Assembly: GCA_002633005.1 (NCBI GenBank)
Contig: NMRA01000146.1
Coordinates: 1 to 47,901, forward strand
Length of the DNA stretch: 47,901 nt
From: Phoronis australis
Lineage: Eukaryota > Phoronida > Phoronidae
Direction of reading: 5' to 3'
This document shows positions 22,356-31,684 of the stretch, one piece after another. Position 1 is the stretch's first letter. Every line of letters starts with the position of its first letter. The position numbers were made by a program, and so were the translations under genes. The notes below the pieces were generated by a model. It made no database searches. It was not told where the DNA came from and worked only from the letters and a program-made list of their open reading frames with translations.

Positions 22356-22577
22356 TTGATAAGTTTATTGTGGACTTGTATTGAGCTATTTGGAAGGTGC
22401 CAGGTGTGTGAAGAGGGAGTCACACGGCGGGATGTAAGCAGTTTGGGTGCTCAGATCACCCTCCAGTGGGAGTGTGTCGCGGGACACTCGGGCAAGTGGG
22501 ACAGTTCTTCCTCCGTACGTGAGACGATAATGAGTACACCCCACTACGCAGCAACAGCGACGTGGCATGTTGACTGA
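22356..22577 (+). pseudogene. Zinc-ribbon-like segment of the THAP transposase, decayed
   Basis: The plus frame reads CIELFGRCQVCEEGVTRRDV then SSLGAQITLQWECVAGHSGK then WDSSSSVRE. The pattern C..C....T........ITLQWEC..GH...W resembles the CxxC...C.xC segment that follows the THAP finger in animal THAP-containing transposon proteins. A similar piece, CQVCGKGVTRRDVSAVF, occurs in the copy at 42400-42663, so it is a real inherited block. The frame end overlaps the inverted right-hand THAP start, meaning the transposase was cut here and the inverted repeat joined on. Confidence 0.6.
22386..22568 (-). pseudogene. Second THAP start on the opposite strand
   Basis: On the minus strand, MPRRCCCVVGCTHYRLTYGG begins at 22568 and remains open for 60 codons. 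The C-x4-C pair (C..VVGC) and the MPRxC start are typical THAP openings and look less damaged than the plus-strand one (GW in place of GC). After about 20 residues the frame is only the reverse complement of the plus-strand zinc-ribbon block and is meaningless. The start lies in the same position relative to the inverted repeat as the plus-strand start. Confidence 0.7.
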
Positions 22578-22700
22578 CTAGTAAGCAAAAGCAAACGACG
22601 ACCGAACTTACCACAACCGAGGTAAAATAATGACTGACTCGACTGCTCTCACAGTCAGACTATATGAAAAGAAATTGGCGCGAAGTTCTTGCCTCCCAAA

Positions 22701-22713
22701 ACGTCACTTCCGG
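22701..22713 (-). promoter_or_regulatory. ETS/CRE-like composite site in the right TIR
   Basis: On the minus strand the DNA reads CCGGAAGTGACGT, an ETS core CCGGAAGTG fused to a TGACGT half-CRE, about 133 bp upstream of the minus-strand THAP start. Such sites mark many animal housekeeping promoters. The related left end of the copy at 41988 keeps CTCCGGATGT at the matching place, so this block was part of the ancestral leader. Confidence 0.45.
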
Positions 22714-22837
22714 AGTAGACGACGAGAAATTAATTAAATTACGAAAAGCAGTAAATAAGTGAAAAATATGTCTGGGAAAATCAACGAACCTTATTTTTAA
22801 TAAAAATGACATGAAAAAAGGTTGCCTTCGCCTTTAA

Positions 22838-25800
22838 TGGGTGTTCTAGGGACCAAATGAAGATGAACAAAATTATTTCTGCGATCAGATTCTCACCCAC
22901 AAAATCATCCTATTTCAGTTTCAAGTTTTAAGCCTCGAAACACCAAATAACTAAATCAATGATTTTGGGTCTAATACCAGAAGTCAAACTTTTATTTTTG
23001 GTGTTTTCTGCTATAAGTAAAGATAAGTTTTCAGACCCTTTATTTCTGTGCTCAAGTATCCAATGATTTTCTTGGATGATTTTCTAAAATTCTACTTTGC
23101 ACTTGATGATCCTAACATTAAAGCCATGAATTTTTACTTGAAATCCCGTGTTGTTACCAATATTAGTTCCTTGATACAACACAGTACACACGCATCTCGA
23201 TGAACCTGGTTCATCAACAAGATGGAGCACCACTCCGCTCAACGAAAACCACGTGCTTTCAACTCTAGTCATATTTATCTCATTGTGCTCATGCGTCACA
23301 ATAGACGATATAGGAGATACTCCAGAAATACTGAGCCCCGAATAAACGACCCTGCAAATCGTCACTGTGAAGGTGATCTCAAGGAGGATCAGCGCAACCC
23401 ACACTTCAACCGCATATACAAACATGACGGTAGGCCTACATAAATGCAGGTGTACCGGACTAGTAAAAAAGGGGCTACACCCAACGGTTTAAAATACACT
23501 GGGGCAGAAAGAAACACAAATACCGAGCTAATGATACTGGTATGCATCACACCGGAGTAACAAGAGTTCACTTACACCCAACGCTCGTACCGTGACCCCT
23601 GGACGCTACATTTTATATAGAACAACCTAACACAAGCACACTGCAGTCTAGTTTTTACCTACGTCACGTCATACAGTGTATCCGTTCACCGACGCAGCAT
23701 CGAAGATTTGATTTTGTGTGTGCGAAAATCAGCTAATTTGGCCAACACGTAGGTTTCCTAGACTTTATTACAATAAATGAAATTGAAAGCACCAATTATG
23801 GTTTCAGTTGCTTCGTTATTTGCTTACAACTTTCCCACTTTCACACATTACACTTAGCCTTCGTCTTAAGTTGTCGGCTGATCGTAGCACTATCATCATA
23901 TACACATTGCACTTAGCCTTCGTCTTAAGCTGTAGGCTGATCGTAGCACTATCATCATATACACATTAGTTGACTTGGCTCCTAAGTATGACTGTCCGGC
24001 TTAAAATCGTAAAACTTTTTTAAAGAAGGACTAACACTTCTTTCGAATTTCGGAATTAATGCCCGGCAATAATTATAACGCGACCTCGATTATTGTAAGC
24101 GTTGAAGCGTTTTAAACACGGATCAGGGCAGTTTGTGATTACTCTGCTTGCGGTAAAACCGTAATAAAAACTGCGGGTGAACGTGCCCGTCACGATTTTA
24201 TACCAAAACATATCGCGTTCTAAACATGAAGCGTTTTCTCATCAGTTCGTTCATGCAAAACCGACGTGTTTGTGGAGATATTTTGTCACACCAAAAGCAT
24301 ATTACAGTGTAAAGACATTTTTCTTGGCTACGAAAATTATTACATACGAGTATGTAATACACACTCAAGAGAATAATAATTCGTTAAACAGTGACTGATG
24401 TACAAGAGTACTAATAACAGTAAACGGTGGTCGTGCACTATCAGCTTTCTTTTTCATTGCTTGTTTCCGAGAACTCATTTGGTTTTACATCGATAGTTCC
24501 AACAATACTTGCGTGCCATTCACTGGTTGAAATCTAGCTCGCGAACCATAATTTACCAGAGTTAATGAAATCTGTGATGATTTGCCTTAACTCTCGCAAT
24601 TTCCTAACACAGTTTGGACAGTTCGGCGTAATTTACAGACTTCGGCAATGGTTTAATTAGTCAGTCCTATGTGAACAATTAAGTATGAGAATTGCTTAAA
24701 GTAATATTAATAATGTTATGGTGACATTATGTACGGCGGCTGAATCTCCCCACACCTTTACTAGTCTTGCATCACAGTGTTAATAGGAAAAATACACGAG
24801 ATGTTGTGATTTTAAACTTCATAGGTCATGACCAACTGCTGTGTAGTAATCTAACAGACCATTTGTCAGCGGCAAGTAAAGACAAGTCATGCAAACAGGA
24901 ACTTCTAAAGAAACGAGGTTAATGAAACTGTAGACAAATACGTCCATCGAAGGTTGTCCGCAGCTTAGACGTCCGACATTAAATAATGAGGTAATCCGTA
25001 CTCATGTGTACCGATACCGCGAAATTCCCGACGGATCGGTTTTGAATTTGTCTCTTATACTGAGGTTTCTTTCCTGTGACACCACCAAATCCATTCCTGT
25101 CCGAAAATTTTCGGTTGTTTCCTTGACAGGTGTTTCATCTTAGCGCAAGTGCAAACTTTTATCATAGCTAGGTACACCTCTGTAGACCGTATAATGTACG
25201 TCTACATTAGGATGGAAATCACGTTTTTTGAGCCACGATTTATTTTTGGAGCAACGGTTCACTTTGCCTCGATTCAGTTTGTCCCAATTTTATATAAAAA
25301 TGACGCCTGCTGGGTTGGCTGAGCTTTTCAAGTTCTGTGCTGCATGTGAAGGATACGAATGGCATATGCTTGATTTTTTAATCTGTTTTGAGTGAAAGAT
25401 TATCAGCTGTTGACCGCTTGACCCAGTTTTTGCTCAGACGTGTCTTTTCTTAAACTCCCTTAACTGCTTGCAAACAGGAAGTTGAAATTGAGCTGGAAAT
25501 TCAGATGCTTTTCCGACTCCTTGGATTTGTAAAAAATCTGGCTGGTCGACACCCACTTTTCACCTGATTTCTGGAATCTGGAGTCTTGTTAGTTTGAGCG
25601 CACTGTCTCTTCGTTCTTAGTAATTGCATGCAAATGGTGGCTTTGGGGTGAAAACTGCTGATTCGGCATATTTATGCTGTTTTTTTTTTCAAGTAGCCGG
25701 CTGCACTTCCGGTAGCCGTAGAAGATGAAAAATTGACTTTGGAATCAGTTTCAATGGAAGTTGCGCAAAGCTTTTGTAGCTTTGGCCCATCATACTCCTC

Positions 25801-25910
25801 AAAATTTCAGGTTGTGTACATCCTGTGGAACAGACTGTTGGAGATGACTCGACCTGATTTTTCAAGCTCAAAATCGGCAAATATTGAGTATCCTTTAAGA
25901 CAGTAGTGTA
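22838..25910. other. Gene-free stretch
   Basis: About 3.1 kb with no supported gene; it includes the 59-bp duplication at 23851-23968. A CCTTTAA at 25891-25897 could be a lone right end of another TTAA-type element, but no left partner was found. Confidence 0.5.
23851..23968. repeat. 59-bp tandem duplication
   Basis: CACTTAGCCTTCGTCTTAAG followed by TGATCGTAGCACTATCATCA and TATACACATT occurs twice in a row, starting at 23851 and 23910, with two substitutions between copies. Confidence 0.95.
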
Positions 25911-26078
25911 TGTACGGTTATCCTGTAGCCGCGACCAATGTACGGTTAGCCTGTAGCCGCGACCAATGTACGGTTAGCCTGTAGACGCGACCAATGTACG
26001 GTTAGCCTGTAGCCGCGACCAATGTACGGTTAGCCTGTAGACGCGACCAATGTACGGTTAGCCTGTAGCCGCGACCAA
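25911..26078. repeat. 28-bp tandem array, six copies, with alternating variants
   Basis: The unit TGTACGGTTAGCCTGTAGCC (then GCGACCAA) repeats six times. Copies 3 and 5 have AGACGCG where the others have AGCCGCG, suggesting a 56-bp higher-order unit. Copy 1 has TTATCC instead of TTAGCC. Decayed relatives continue to about 26200 (for example GAATGTAGCCGTGTCCAATT). Confidence 0.97.
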
Positions 26079-26785
26079 TTTGCATTCTGCATAGTTAGAA
26101 TGAAGCCGTGGCAAATGTGCACACATTGCATGCAAAGTTAAACTGTAATCGCGCCTAATTTGCACTCTGTACATTTAGAATGTAGCCGTGTCCAATTGGC
26201 AAGCCATATACGGGTACGTCAGGTGAGGCGTCAGTTTGAGTTATCCATCAAAAGCAGGATCAGTGAATGTAGAGTTTGTGTTCGCTAGTTCGGAGGTAGA
26301 CATGTTTAAAATGGTGCCCCCTCCCTCCCCTAAAGCATTGTTACTTGTTGAATTGTTGCTTAGAAGACTGAGGAATCTGCTGCGATGTCAGGTAGCAAAA
26401 TATGAGTACTGAGATGGCACAACTTGTGAACCACATTTGCGGAATTGCATGCAACTTCTAGTTTTGGCTCGTGTCGCATATTGGCAAGGACGTGGTGGTT
26501 TGGGGTTGAAAACTGATAATTTCACGTTTTGCCACCTTTTCGAAGAGCCTTGCATCATTTCTCTTACTGGAAGTAAAAGGGCCAAAGTATGAGACGAAAT
26601 AACGTTTCTATAGTTCCTGTAGCGCTTTAGAGGTGAAATGTCTCACAGCTTTTCAATTCGTTCATAGTCTCCGACAGAGTGGACGAAATATTCAGGCCTG
26701 TGTGCATTGCCATGCAAAACACAGTAAGAAATGTGTAGTACCTCCATAACAGCAAATGGATTTGGTCAAGAGACTATTAAAACCA
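26079..26785. other. Gene-free stretch
   Basis: The left part holds degraded 28-mer array copies. No supported gene; the minus frame at 26388-26585 has no recognisable domain. Confidence 0.5.
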
Positions 26786-28563
26786 AAATGAAAGCGCTCG
26801 GAGGAGCGACACTTGGCGAAATTGAGTGAAAAGACTTCAATGGAGATGATAACAATGATACTGGTGATAGTGGTGATGATGAACATGATAACATTCATAT
26901 GACGAACTAAGATGCCATAAATAATGAAAAAATATGGTATAGTCTTATTCAATAGAAGGCAAACCAACAAAAGAGCAGCAAAACCACTCAAAAAGCAACA
27001 TCGTTATCAGGAAGATATCGTATAATTCGAAAAGTAGACGTCGTAGCGAAAAATGGAAACATTATTCGAAAGCCCGTTTGAAACTCTATCTACTAAAGTA
27101 GTTTCACAAAATTACACAAAATTATCGAAAATTTTCAATTTTTGCATTTTTTAAAATTGAATGTCAAAGGACTCCAAAAGGGAATCAGAAAAAAAATTGT
27201 TACAGTATACCTTAAAAAACCTTCATGCAAAAATTCACGTCATTTCCGCTTCCCATTTAAAATGGCAACTCAGTCACCACGATTGAAAACTGATGAAAAT
27301 GCGTCAGATCCGTTTTTTTTAAATTTTGAAACAACTTCCGGTTAAGCAGCATTCGATAACAGCTAGCTACAAAAAACTTACACATAAAATCCTCGAAACA
27401 TGATCCAACAATGCGTCCTCTACAGGACAAAACGCCGATATTTACACCAGCTTTGACTGGAAGTATGATTTCCGGCGCACCAGTAGAACTCGCCTGGTAC
27501 AATAACCGATTTTCAGCTGTGTACGTCAAAAATTACGACCTCTACGGGCATTTGACCCTTTAATCGAAAACAAAATGGCCATCCCGTCCGCCATCTTGGA
27601 TCCAATGATGACAAAAGACAATAGGGCTCAGCATTTCTGGAACTACAGGTTGGGTGTGATTTTCGTTCTCGGATCGGACGAAAAGTGCGACCTGTATCGG
27701 TGCGCGCGAACAAAAAAATGAAGCGCTTGCATGAGCGACACTTTGCGAAATTAACTGAAAATCCCTAATGAAGATGATGATGGTGGAGGTGGTGGTGGTG
27801 GTAGTGGTGGTGAGGAACATGAAGATAACATTCATATGACGAACGAAGTTGTCAGAAATGAGTAAGAAATAGGGCACAGTCTTGTTCGATATAAGGTAAA
27901 CCAACAAACTAGCAAAATCAGAAAATGTCAAATAATTCAAAAAGTAGACGTCATAGCGAAAAATTAAAAAATATCTTCTGAAGGCACGTTCAAACCTCTA
28001 TGTAACAGCCTAGTTCCATAAATTACCGTAAAACTTTCTGAAAAGACGACGATGGAGAGGATGACGATGAAGATTATGATGATGAAAGTGGCGATTATGA
28101 CCAACATGATAACGTTTCTATGACTAGCGAAGGTGTCAGAAATCAGTAAGAAATAGGCTACAGAAACAATAGAAACTAAACCAAAAACACTGCAGGAAAA
28201 TTGGTCGTTCAAAACTCTATTTCACAATATAGTTTCGAAATTTTCCGTAAAAGTTCCGGAAATTTTTAAATTTTGCATTTTTTAAAATTGAATGTCATCT
28301 CAAAAACGGTAACTGAGAAAAAAAATTGTTGCAGGTGATATGAAAGAGTACACATCAGAGAATCTATATGCAAAAATTCACGTCATTTTCTTTTCCCGTT
28401 TAAAATGGAACCCCAGTACGACTGAAAATAGGTCAAATTGCGCCAGATCCGCTATCTTGAAAGCAACATCCGGTTGAACAATAGCTTGTCATAGGAAACT
28501 AATACCTGAAAATTTTCGAAGCAATTGGTCCTATAATGCGCCCTCTACAAGACAAAACGTTTT

Positions 28564-28790
28564 TAAAAAACGATCAATCGCCGCACAAATAAAAAGTTCA
28601 TTCAACGTTTCGTCTATTCATAAGACATCATCAGGATAATTTTTACAATAAGACAAGTGTCGAATACCAGTCAAGTCACGTCAGTGTAGTGAAATGAGGG
28701 TGGCAAGATATACTAGGGAGAATAGTAAGTTGGTCAGCACCACAGTTGTAGCGTGACTGAGCTCTGCAGGGCCAAAAAATGATGTAATTA
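28564..28790 (-). mobile_element. Penelope-like insertion with 12-bp target duplication
   Basis: A 227-bp insert is flanked by ACAAAACGTTTT at 28552-28563 and 28791-28802, and is absent from the paralogous site at about 27432. Read on the minus strand it contains CTGATGA, a small stem, GAAACG, then GAACTTTTTATTTGTGCGGC. The CTGATGA...GAAACG followed by a T-rich stretch is typical of the terminal repeats of Penelope-like retroelements, which carry hammerhead ribozymes. No reverse transcriptase is present, so this is a solo terminal piece or a small nonautonomous derivative. Confidence 0.6.
28606..28634 (-). ncRNA. Hammerhead ribozyme core-like sequence
   Basis: On the minus strand: CTGATGA (28634-28628), one T, stem II GTCT (28626-28623), loop TATGAAT, AGAC (28615-28612), then GAAAC (28611-28607). 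This is the catalytic-core order of a hammerhead. The single unpaired T before stem II is non-canonical. I could not define stems I and III or the cleavage site with certainty, so activity is doubtful. Confidence 0.45.
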
Positions 28791-29040
28791 ACAAAACGTT
28801 TTAGCTCGAAATCGAGGTGCGAATGCGCAATTACCAATATTTCAGGCGTGTACGTAAAAATTAGGGCCTCTACGAGCATTTGAATATGGATTTGAGAACA
28901 AAATGGCTGCCACGTCCGCCGTCTTGGATCCAATGAAAAATGACAGGGTCCAGGACTTTTGTAACTACAGATTGAGTGTGAATTTCGTGGAAATCGGACG
29001 AAATATGCAACCTGTAGAGTGCGAACAAACAAAAACAGAA

Positions 29041-30136
29041 ACTTAATGGCAGAGCAGCATACTTCGCGAAATTAATTGAATCGGCAAGTCCATCAATTAA
29101 AACAGTGACAAGCAGCTGTTTACGCAAGGAGTCCATTCGATCGTCAAGGTTTAAAAATACAGTTTCCAAGTCCTTTTGTGTTTACTTTTACCCTGGCCGT
29201 TGCAACAGCTTCATTCTCAGTTGTGTCACCACAGTCGATTTCTGCGGCGTGTTGGTTATGTGCATGTACATGTATAGAATGCGGCCACTAAAGCTCTCTA
29301 GAAAAAGGATATTTACGTATGCACACGAGCTGGATGTAGAATTTGACATAAAGTATTTGTTTCTATTCGTTGCATTCCGGACACCTTACGACACGTGACA
29401 CCTGTCATAACGAGGTGTTACTTAAGGTTAAGTAAATCCCTAAATAAAATGTTGAAATTTGAATTATCTAAGTAACTATCAAATGTCAACCCAAAAAGTC
29501 TATATTTTCTAAACATGGGAGTCATGACAATGCCTTTTGGTGGAAAAAGTGTTTTTAAGGTAAATAGAAAAAGAAAAAGACATTTCACCAAAACTCATAA
29601 AAATGTGATGAAAATGCTCAAAAATCTGTCTGGAATTTCCATAACTTGAGTCAAATTTTGATCACAGTTGAACACTACAAAATTTTAATAACAATTCTTA
29701 GACACGGCTGTTCAATGTTAATTGCATAAATTACTTTAGACTGATGGTTCAAGTTAACACATGGTATCGCCAACATGTACACTTATATCGTTAATTTTCC
29801 CGGAGCTGTGTTTTTTGCATCACAGCAAACCAACGTGTTCTAGTACTAAGGATTTCCATTAGATAATTACCTGAAACGACCTACAAACATCTGTGCTTTC
29901 CCCAAACCCATATAAAGGATATTAAGTGTTTTAATCTGTTAGTTCCGTATTGACAATGAATTGACGAGCATGGTTAGCTTGAGCGTATTCGAAAATTCTC
30001 CAAATGTACACGAAAATGCATGTCAATACATCTGGGAAATACAAATTATTTGATATTAGTGTAACACAAATGTACACCCCATCACTCGCTGATGAAATAA
30101 AAATGTTTTAAAGGAAACCGTTGCCTTGCTGTCTGA
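29041..30136. other. Gene-free stretch
   Basis: About 1.1 kb with no supported gene. A plus frame at 29105-29398 (97 aa) has no recognisable domain. Confidence 0.5.
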
Positions 30137-30180
30137 CAGCATTAGTACAGCATTAGTACAGCATTAGTACAGCATTAGTA
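30137..30180. repeat. 11-bp tandem array, four perfect copies
   Basis: CAGCATTAGTA repeats four times without change, followed by a truncated CAGCAT. Confidence 0.97.
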
Positions 30181-31060
30181 CAGCATGATGTGTGCTCGTG
30201 TAAGGAGAGCAGTTATCATATGTGCGACCAAGCATACACACACAAAATATTCAACCATACAGCACAATTTGACACGATGTGTACATTATGTTGTGGTTTC
30301 TACCGCTGCAGATGGTTGCTTGGTTCAGGAGTCAATTCATGCAGTCGTAAATGTGGAAACAGTTCAATATGTGGCTAGGGTTGAAACTATTTACATTACA
30401 AACACAATGACGACAACGTAGAAGAACAGTGACGAGAAAGATGAACATGGTTTAAGAACAAGTGAGAAAATTTCGGTTGTGGCGCTAGGTATGAGTGTGA
30501 TATAATGGCAGTCATGATGTGTGGATGAGGGAGACGACTGACAACGAAAACTGGTGATGATATTGACTATGACAACGACGACTAATGTTCATGTCGTTGG
30601 CTTGGGATGGCACCTGATGAAGGTATTATATTGGCAATGCCGACGACAACGAAGGTGAAAATGACAACGACAATGATGATGACGATGATGATGGCGACGG
30701 CGACGACAATAATATTTGATTATCCGGATGAGGGTGGTAAAATGAAATGACATGGAGACGATGGTAATAACGTTGAAACTAGGATGGTGCGATTGACGGT
30801 GGCTGATTACTATGAAAAAGGAGACGTTCGTGATAAAGATCATAACTCATGATTATGTTATTATTGTTAATAGTACATACTTTACATACATACACAAGTG
30901 TGTCCCCGTGTGTGTGGGGGGAGTGGGTGTGTGCGTGTGCGTGTGCGTGTGCGCGTGTACGTGTGTGCGTGTTTGTTATTTCCCTACATTGAATCTTCAT
31001 CCACGCTTATTTGATTAGACAGACGACACGTTTTATTCCTAAAGGAGCGTTTATCTGAAA
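30181..31060. other. Upstream flank of the GPCR with simple repeats
   Basis: It contains a GAC/GAT-rich imperfect trinucleotide tract at about 30640-30710 and a GT/GC tract at 30907-30975. No gene is supported. Open frames here are low-complexity translations of the repeats. Confidence 0.7.
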
Positions 31061-31120
31061 TGCGCATGCGCAAATGAACTATGATTGGTATATATTGTCA
31101 GCGGCAAACCAGACATCAGT
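31061..31120 (+). promoter_or_regulatory. Compact promoter: NRF1 site, CCAAT-like box, TATA box
   Basis: A perfect NRF1 palindrome TGCGCATGCGCA lies at 31061-31072, an inverted CCAAT box (GATTGG) at 31083-31088 and TATATATT at 31089-31096. An initiator-like ATCAGTG falls at about 31116, some 26 bp past the TATA box. This leaves a 5' leader of about 70 nt before the GPCR start codon at 31187. Order and spacing are those of a functional core promoter. Use of this start in vivo is inferred. Confidence 0.55.
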
Positions 31121-31186
31121 GATAAGACAAGGTGCGCAAAAAAGTAGCCAAACGAGTCAACAAGGAGCGCTTGAGAATCAGGACCG

Positions 31187-31684
31187 ATGAAGGCAGAAGA
31201 GTTCCCCGTTGTGTTCCAGGCAATACTGCAAAAGTGTTTAGAGAAACATGCTCATGAAAACACGACGGGAATTGACGTCAGTGAGACGGGAATGAGCAAA
31301 GAGTTGTCGTTCGCCATCAACACTATACTGACGGGGATGACATGTATATTCGGTTTATCGGCCAATACTATGTCGTTTTACATTCTGGGCAAGGACAGCA
31401 TAATGCCCATCAATATTCTCCTACGTTCCCTAGCCGTCTTCGACTCGATGTTTCTTGCCTGTATGTTTGTACTGTCTTTTAAAGGCGTACACACTTTTAA
31501 TGGACAACTGGAGGAGTTCCACGTGGCTTTACCTTATATCAAACTCGTGCTTTTCCCTCTGGCGTACCTCAGCCAAACCTTGAGTACGTGGTGTATCGTT
31601 TTGGTTACTGTTTACAGATTCGTTGCCGTCATCAAACCCATATGGTCTGCAGTGGCCTGCACCAACGCACGCGCCCAAATACAC
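31187..31684 (+). CDS. FMRFamide-receptor-like GPCR, exon 1 (TM1-TM3)
   Basis: This coding exon of 166 codons ends at the donor CAC|GTGAGT in phase 0. The extracellular N-terminus (about 40 aa) has one glycosylation site (NTT, residue 25) and no obvious signal peptide. TM1 is residues 41-67, with N60 at the conserved position in GLSANTMSF. TM2 (75-97) keeps the conserved Asp in LAVFDSMF (D86). TM3 (115-142) contains LSQTLSTWCIVLVTV and leads into YRFVAVIKP. The D/E of the DRY motif is replaced by Tyr (Y143-R144-F145), and position 3.25 is Lys119 rather than the usual disulfide Cys. The family is rhodopsin-like peptide receptors related to FMRFamide receptors, which signal through G proteins at the plasma membrane. 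The ligand is unknown. The start is chosen as the only Met in frame near the promoter. Confidence 0.9.

Larger units (their letters stand above)
21653..22837. mobile_element. Kolobok-like transposon with long TIRs and two inward THAP starts
   Basis: The element body 21657-22833 (1177 bp) is flanked by TTAA on both sides. The ends are AGGCGAAGGCAACCCTTTTT on the left and, on the minus strand, AGGCGAAGGCAACCTTTTTT on the right. Inverted similarity continues for about 80 bp, through TTTCATGTCA, AATAAGGTTCGTTGAT and TCCCAGACA. It resumes at AGTTCGGTCGTCGTTTGCTT (left 21740 onward, right complement up to 22608) and runs into a start codon on each strand: MPRCCFVPG on plus and MPRRCCCVVGC on minus. 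TTAA plus THAP is the Kolobok signature. The right arm is about 140 bp longer between the two blocks. No catalytic domain is present. Confidence 0.9.
26786..29040. repeat. Tandem segmental duplication, ~1.1 kb units
   Basis: Four blocks occur in the same order in two units. A GAT/GGT-rich block with ACATTCATATGACGAAC lies at 26786-27000 and 27716-27945, with a weaker third copy at 28030-28200. GCATTTTTTAAAATTGAATG plus AAATTCACGTCATTT lies at 27140-27345 and 28270-28470. ATGCG.CCTCTACA.GACAAAACG starts at 27411 and 28536. CCTCTACG.GCATTTGA plus TCTTGGATCCAATGA starts at 27539 and 28867. Offsets are 1115-1130 bp for the earlier blocks and 1328 bp for the last. The extra 200 bp is explained by the insertion at 28564-28790. 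No coding capacity is supported. Confidence 0.85.

Noticed and set aside
23851-23968. CRISPR-like or regulated repeat array
   Set aside because: Only two adjacent 59-bp copies with no spacers; a simple tandem duplication in eukaryotic DNA.
25888-25900. ATCCTTTAAGAC as an isolated right end of a TTAA element
   Set aside because: No left partner beginning TTAAAGGAT was found in the preceding sequence.
30109-30130. TTAAAGGAAACCGTTGCCTT as another Kolobok-like left end
   Set aside because: No matching right end within several kb; a lone TTAAAGG word is expected by chance at this base composition.
30589-30843. His-rich minus-strand open frame
   Set aside because: Low-complexity translation of the GAC/GAT trinucleotide tract.
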